Part shown: positions 5,806 through 5,982 of the stretch, one piece after another
Layout of the letters: each line of letters begins with the position of its first letter
Position numbering within the stretch: position 1 is the stretch's first letter
NCBI GenBank assembly: GCA_018901675.1
Contig: JAHIEH010000054.1
Location: forward strand, 1 to 5,982
DNA length: 5,982 nucleotides
DNA from: Nanobdellota archaeon
GTDB taxonomy: Archaea; Nanobdellota; Nanobdellia; Pacearchaeales; GW2011-AR1
Direction of reading: 5' to 3'
Made by a program: the position numbers and the translations under genes
Notes under the pieces: model-generated
Database searches by the model: none
What the model saw: only the letters and a program-made list of their open reading frames with translations
Told to the model about the DNA's origin: nothing

Positions 5806-5811
5806 ACTCCT
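5806..5811 (-). promoter_or_regulatory. Shine-Dalgarno sequence for tnpA
   Basis: Read on the minus strand this is AGGAGT, 6 nt before the tnpA ATG whose first base is 5799. It fixes the transposase start. The plus-strand TTAGCA at 5815-5820 and TGCTAA at 5838-5843 form a 6-bp inverted repeat directly upstream of it in the tnpA transcript, so the site sits next to possible RNA structure. Confidence 0.75.
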
Positions 5812-5859
5812 AAATTAGCACAAGAAGATATAGCTCATGCTAACTTTAACAATTTAGTT

Positions 5860-5884
5860 CAAGAGGGTAGTATCCACCCTCTTG
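5860..5884 (-). promoter_or_regulatory. Hairpin in the tnpA leader
   Basis: CAAGAGGGT (5860-5868) and ACCCTCTTG (5876-5884) form a perfect 9-bp stem with a 7-nt loop, AGTATCC. It lies between the left end of the element and tnpA, in the probable leader of the transposase mRNA. The 173 bases from 5800 to 5972 contain no gene, only this hairpin, the smaller TTAGCA/TGCTAA repeat and the left-end structure. IS200-like elements are known to limit tnpA expression with leader hairpins, so a similar role is plausible. The loop contains GTATCC, which also occurs beside the left-end hairpin (5953-5958). Confidence 0.6.
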
Positions 5885-5920
5885 ATATTAACAGAAATCA
5901 AGAATTAAATTTTATGGAGG

Positions 5921-5965
5921 ACGGCAATTCCTCGCTGTGCTTAAAAGCACAGGTATCCTTGCCGT
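5921..5965 (-). repeat. Left-end subterminal hairpin of the insertion sequence
   Basis: The inner stem is CTGTGCTT (5935-5942) paired with AAGCACAG (5945-5952) around AA. The outer stem is ACGGCAA (5921-5927) paired with TTGCCGT (5959-5965). The internal loop holds TTCCTCG on one side and GTATCC on the other, so the GATAC motif (minus strand, 5953-5957) sits unpaired just 5' of the inner stem, as at the right end. The structure ends 6-7 nt from the inferred left boundary. It is more elaborate than the right-end hairpin and may also fold in the tnpA transcript. Confidence 0.8.
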
Positions 5966-5972
5966 TGATGTA

Positions 5973-5982
5973 ATGAAAAAAA
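5973..5982 (+). CDS. Possible start of the next operon gene (uL30 expected), cut by the window edge
   Basis: ATGAAAAAAA begins immediately beyond the insertion sequence and runs off the window, giving Met-Lys-Lys. In the archaeal spc operon uS5 is normally followed by uL30, uL15 and secY, and uL30 proteins commonly begin with Met-Lys-Lys-like residues, but ten bases cannot identify a gene. The ATG lies inside the AATGAA junction repeat. No Shine-Dalgarno sequence precedes it now, because the upstream bases belong to the insertion-sequence end. Confidence 0.35.

Larger units (their letters stand above)
5337..5971 (-). mobile_element. IS200/IS605-family insertion sequence, solo tnpA
   Basis: The element is about 635 bp, has a single Y1 transposase gene on the minus strand, a hairpin near each end and no terminal inverted repeats, all typical of IS200-type elements that move as single strands. 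Its right end (uS5 side) has the hairpin at 5348-5365, and its left end has the two-part hairpin at 5921-5965. On the minus strand both hairpins are preceded by GATAC and start CT (AGGTATC on the plus strand at 5364-5370 and 5951-5957), consistent with one shared guide sequence. Both junctions show AATGAA (5337-5342 and 5972-5977; TTCATT on the minus strand), fitting equivalent cleavage sites at the two ends. Exact ends may differ by up to 6 bp because of this repeat. No tnpB is present. It lies between uS5 and the next operon gene. Confidence 0.85.
5337..5977. repeat. AATGAA shared by both insertion junctions
   Basis: AATGAA is found at 5337-5342 and 5972-5977, at the two edges of the transposon. 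The flanking bases differ on both sides (A/T before, C/A after), so the match is exactly six bases. IS200/IS605 enzymes do not make target duplications; instead they cut beside a short site in the left flank and a similar site at the element's right end. A shared TTCATT (minus strand) is what one would expect if both ends use the same guide. The repeat contains the ATG that appears to be the start codon of the interrupted downstream gene. Confidence 0.6.

Noticed and set aside
5383..5973. Plus-strand open frame of 196 codons across the insertion sequence
   Set aside because: It is the antisense of tnpA and its hairpin ends, resembles no family I know, and the minus-strand frame has clear transposase motifs and a ribosome site.
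5800..5982. A tnpB or other accessory gene of the transposon
   Set aside because: Only 173 bases lie between tnpA and the left junction and they hold hairpins, not a frame; the left-end structure and the next gene's ATG indicate that the element stops here.
1..5982. CRISPR array, tRNA or rRNA gene, or defence or toxin-antitoxin system
   Set aside because: No regularly spaced repeats, no cloverleaf-like segment and no unassigned gene of usable length; nearly all bases are in ribosomal genes or the insertion sequence.

Overview
The window is a stretch of an archaeal ribosomal-protein operon (the spc cluster), all on the plus strand and in canonical archaeal order: uL14, uL24, eS4, uL5, uS14, uS8, uL6, eL32, eL19, uL18, uS5. 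The interleaved archaeal/eukaryotic-type proteins eS4, eL32 and eL19 rule out a bacterium. The DNA is A+T-rich and the proteins are Lys/Ile-rich and compact. uS5 carries a Gly/Arg/Gln-rich segment (about residues 93-117) of a kind I associate with DPANN archaea of the Woesearchaeota/Pacearchaeota type. That placement is from memory of the family, not from a search.

Positions 1-4005 hold nine genes packed with gaps of 3-10 nt or with 1-4 nt start/stop overlaps, so translation is probably coupled. Recognisable Shine-Dalgarno sequences precede eS4, uS8, eL32 and, most clearly, eL19. Positions 4006-4080 are the only real gap inside the ribosomal genes. It contains a stem-loop, and an 11-bp direct repeat carries the uL18 start codon at both ends of a 71-bp unit. 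Removing one unit leaves a 4-nt gap like those elsewhere in the operon. uL18 and uS5 follow (4081-5336).

From 5337 to about 5971 a solo-tnpA IS200/IS605-type insertion sequence lies on the minus strand, head-on to the operon. It encodes a 137-aa Y1/HUH transposase and has a hairpin near each end. Both hairpins are flanked by the same AGGTATC heptamer, and both junctions carry AATGAA. Joining the flanks at that repeat recreates a well-placed Shine-Dalgarno (5322-5328) nine bases before an ATG. The element therefore seems to have inserted exactly at the start codon of the next gene, expected from synteny to be uL30. Only 10 bases of that gene are visible at the right edge.

The ribosomal genes encode subunits that assemble together: uS14, uS8, uS5 and eS4 in the small subunit, the others in the large. 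No novel multi-gene system is visible. The points of interest are the two insertion-like events, each located at a ribosomal start codon.
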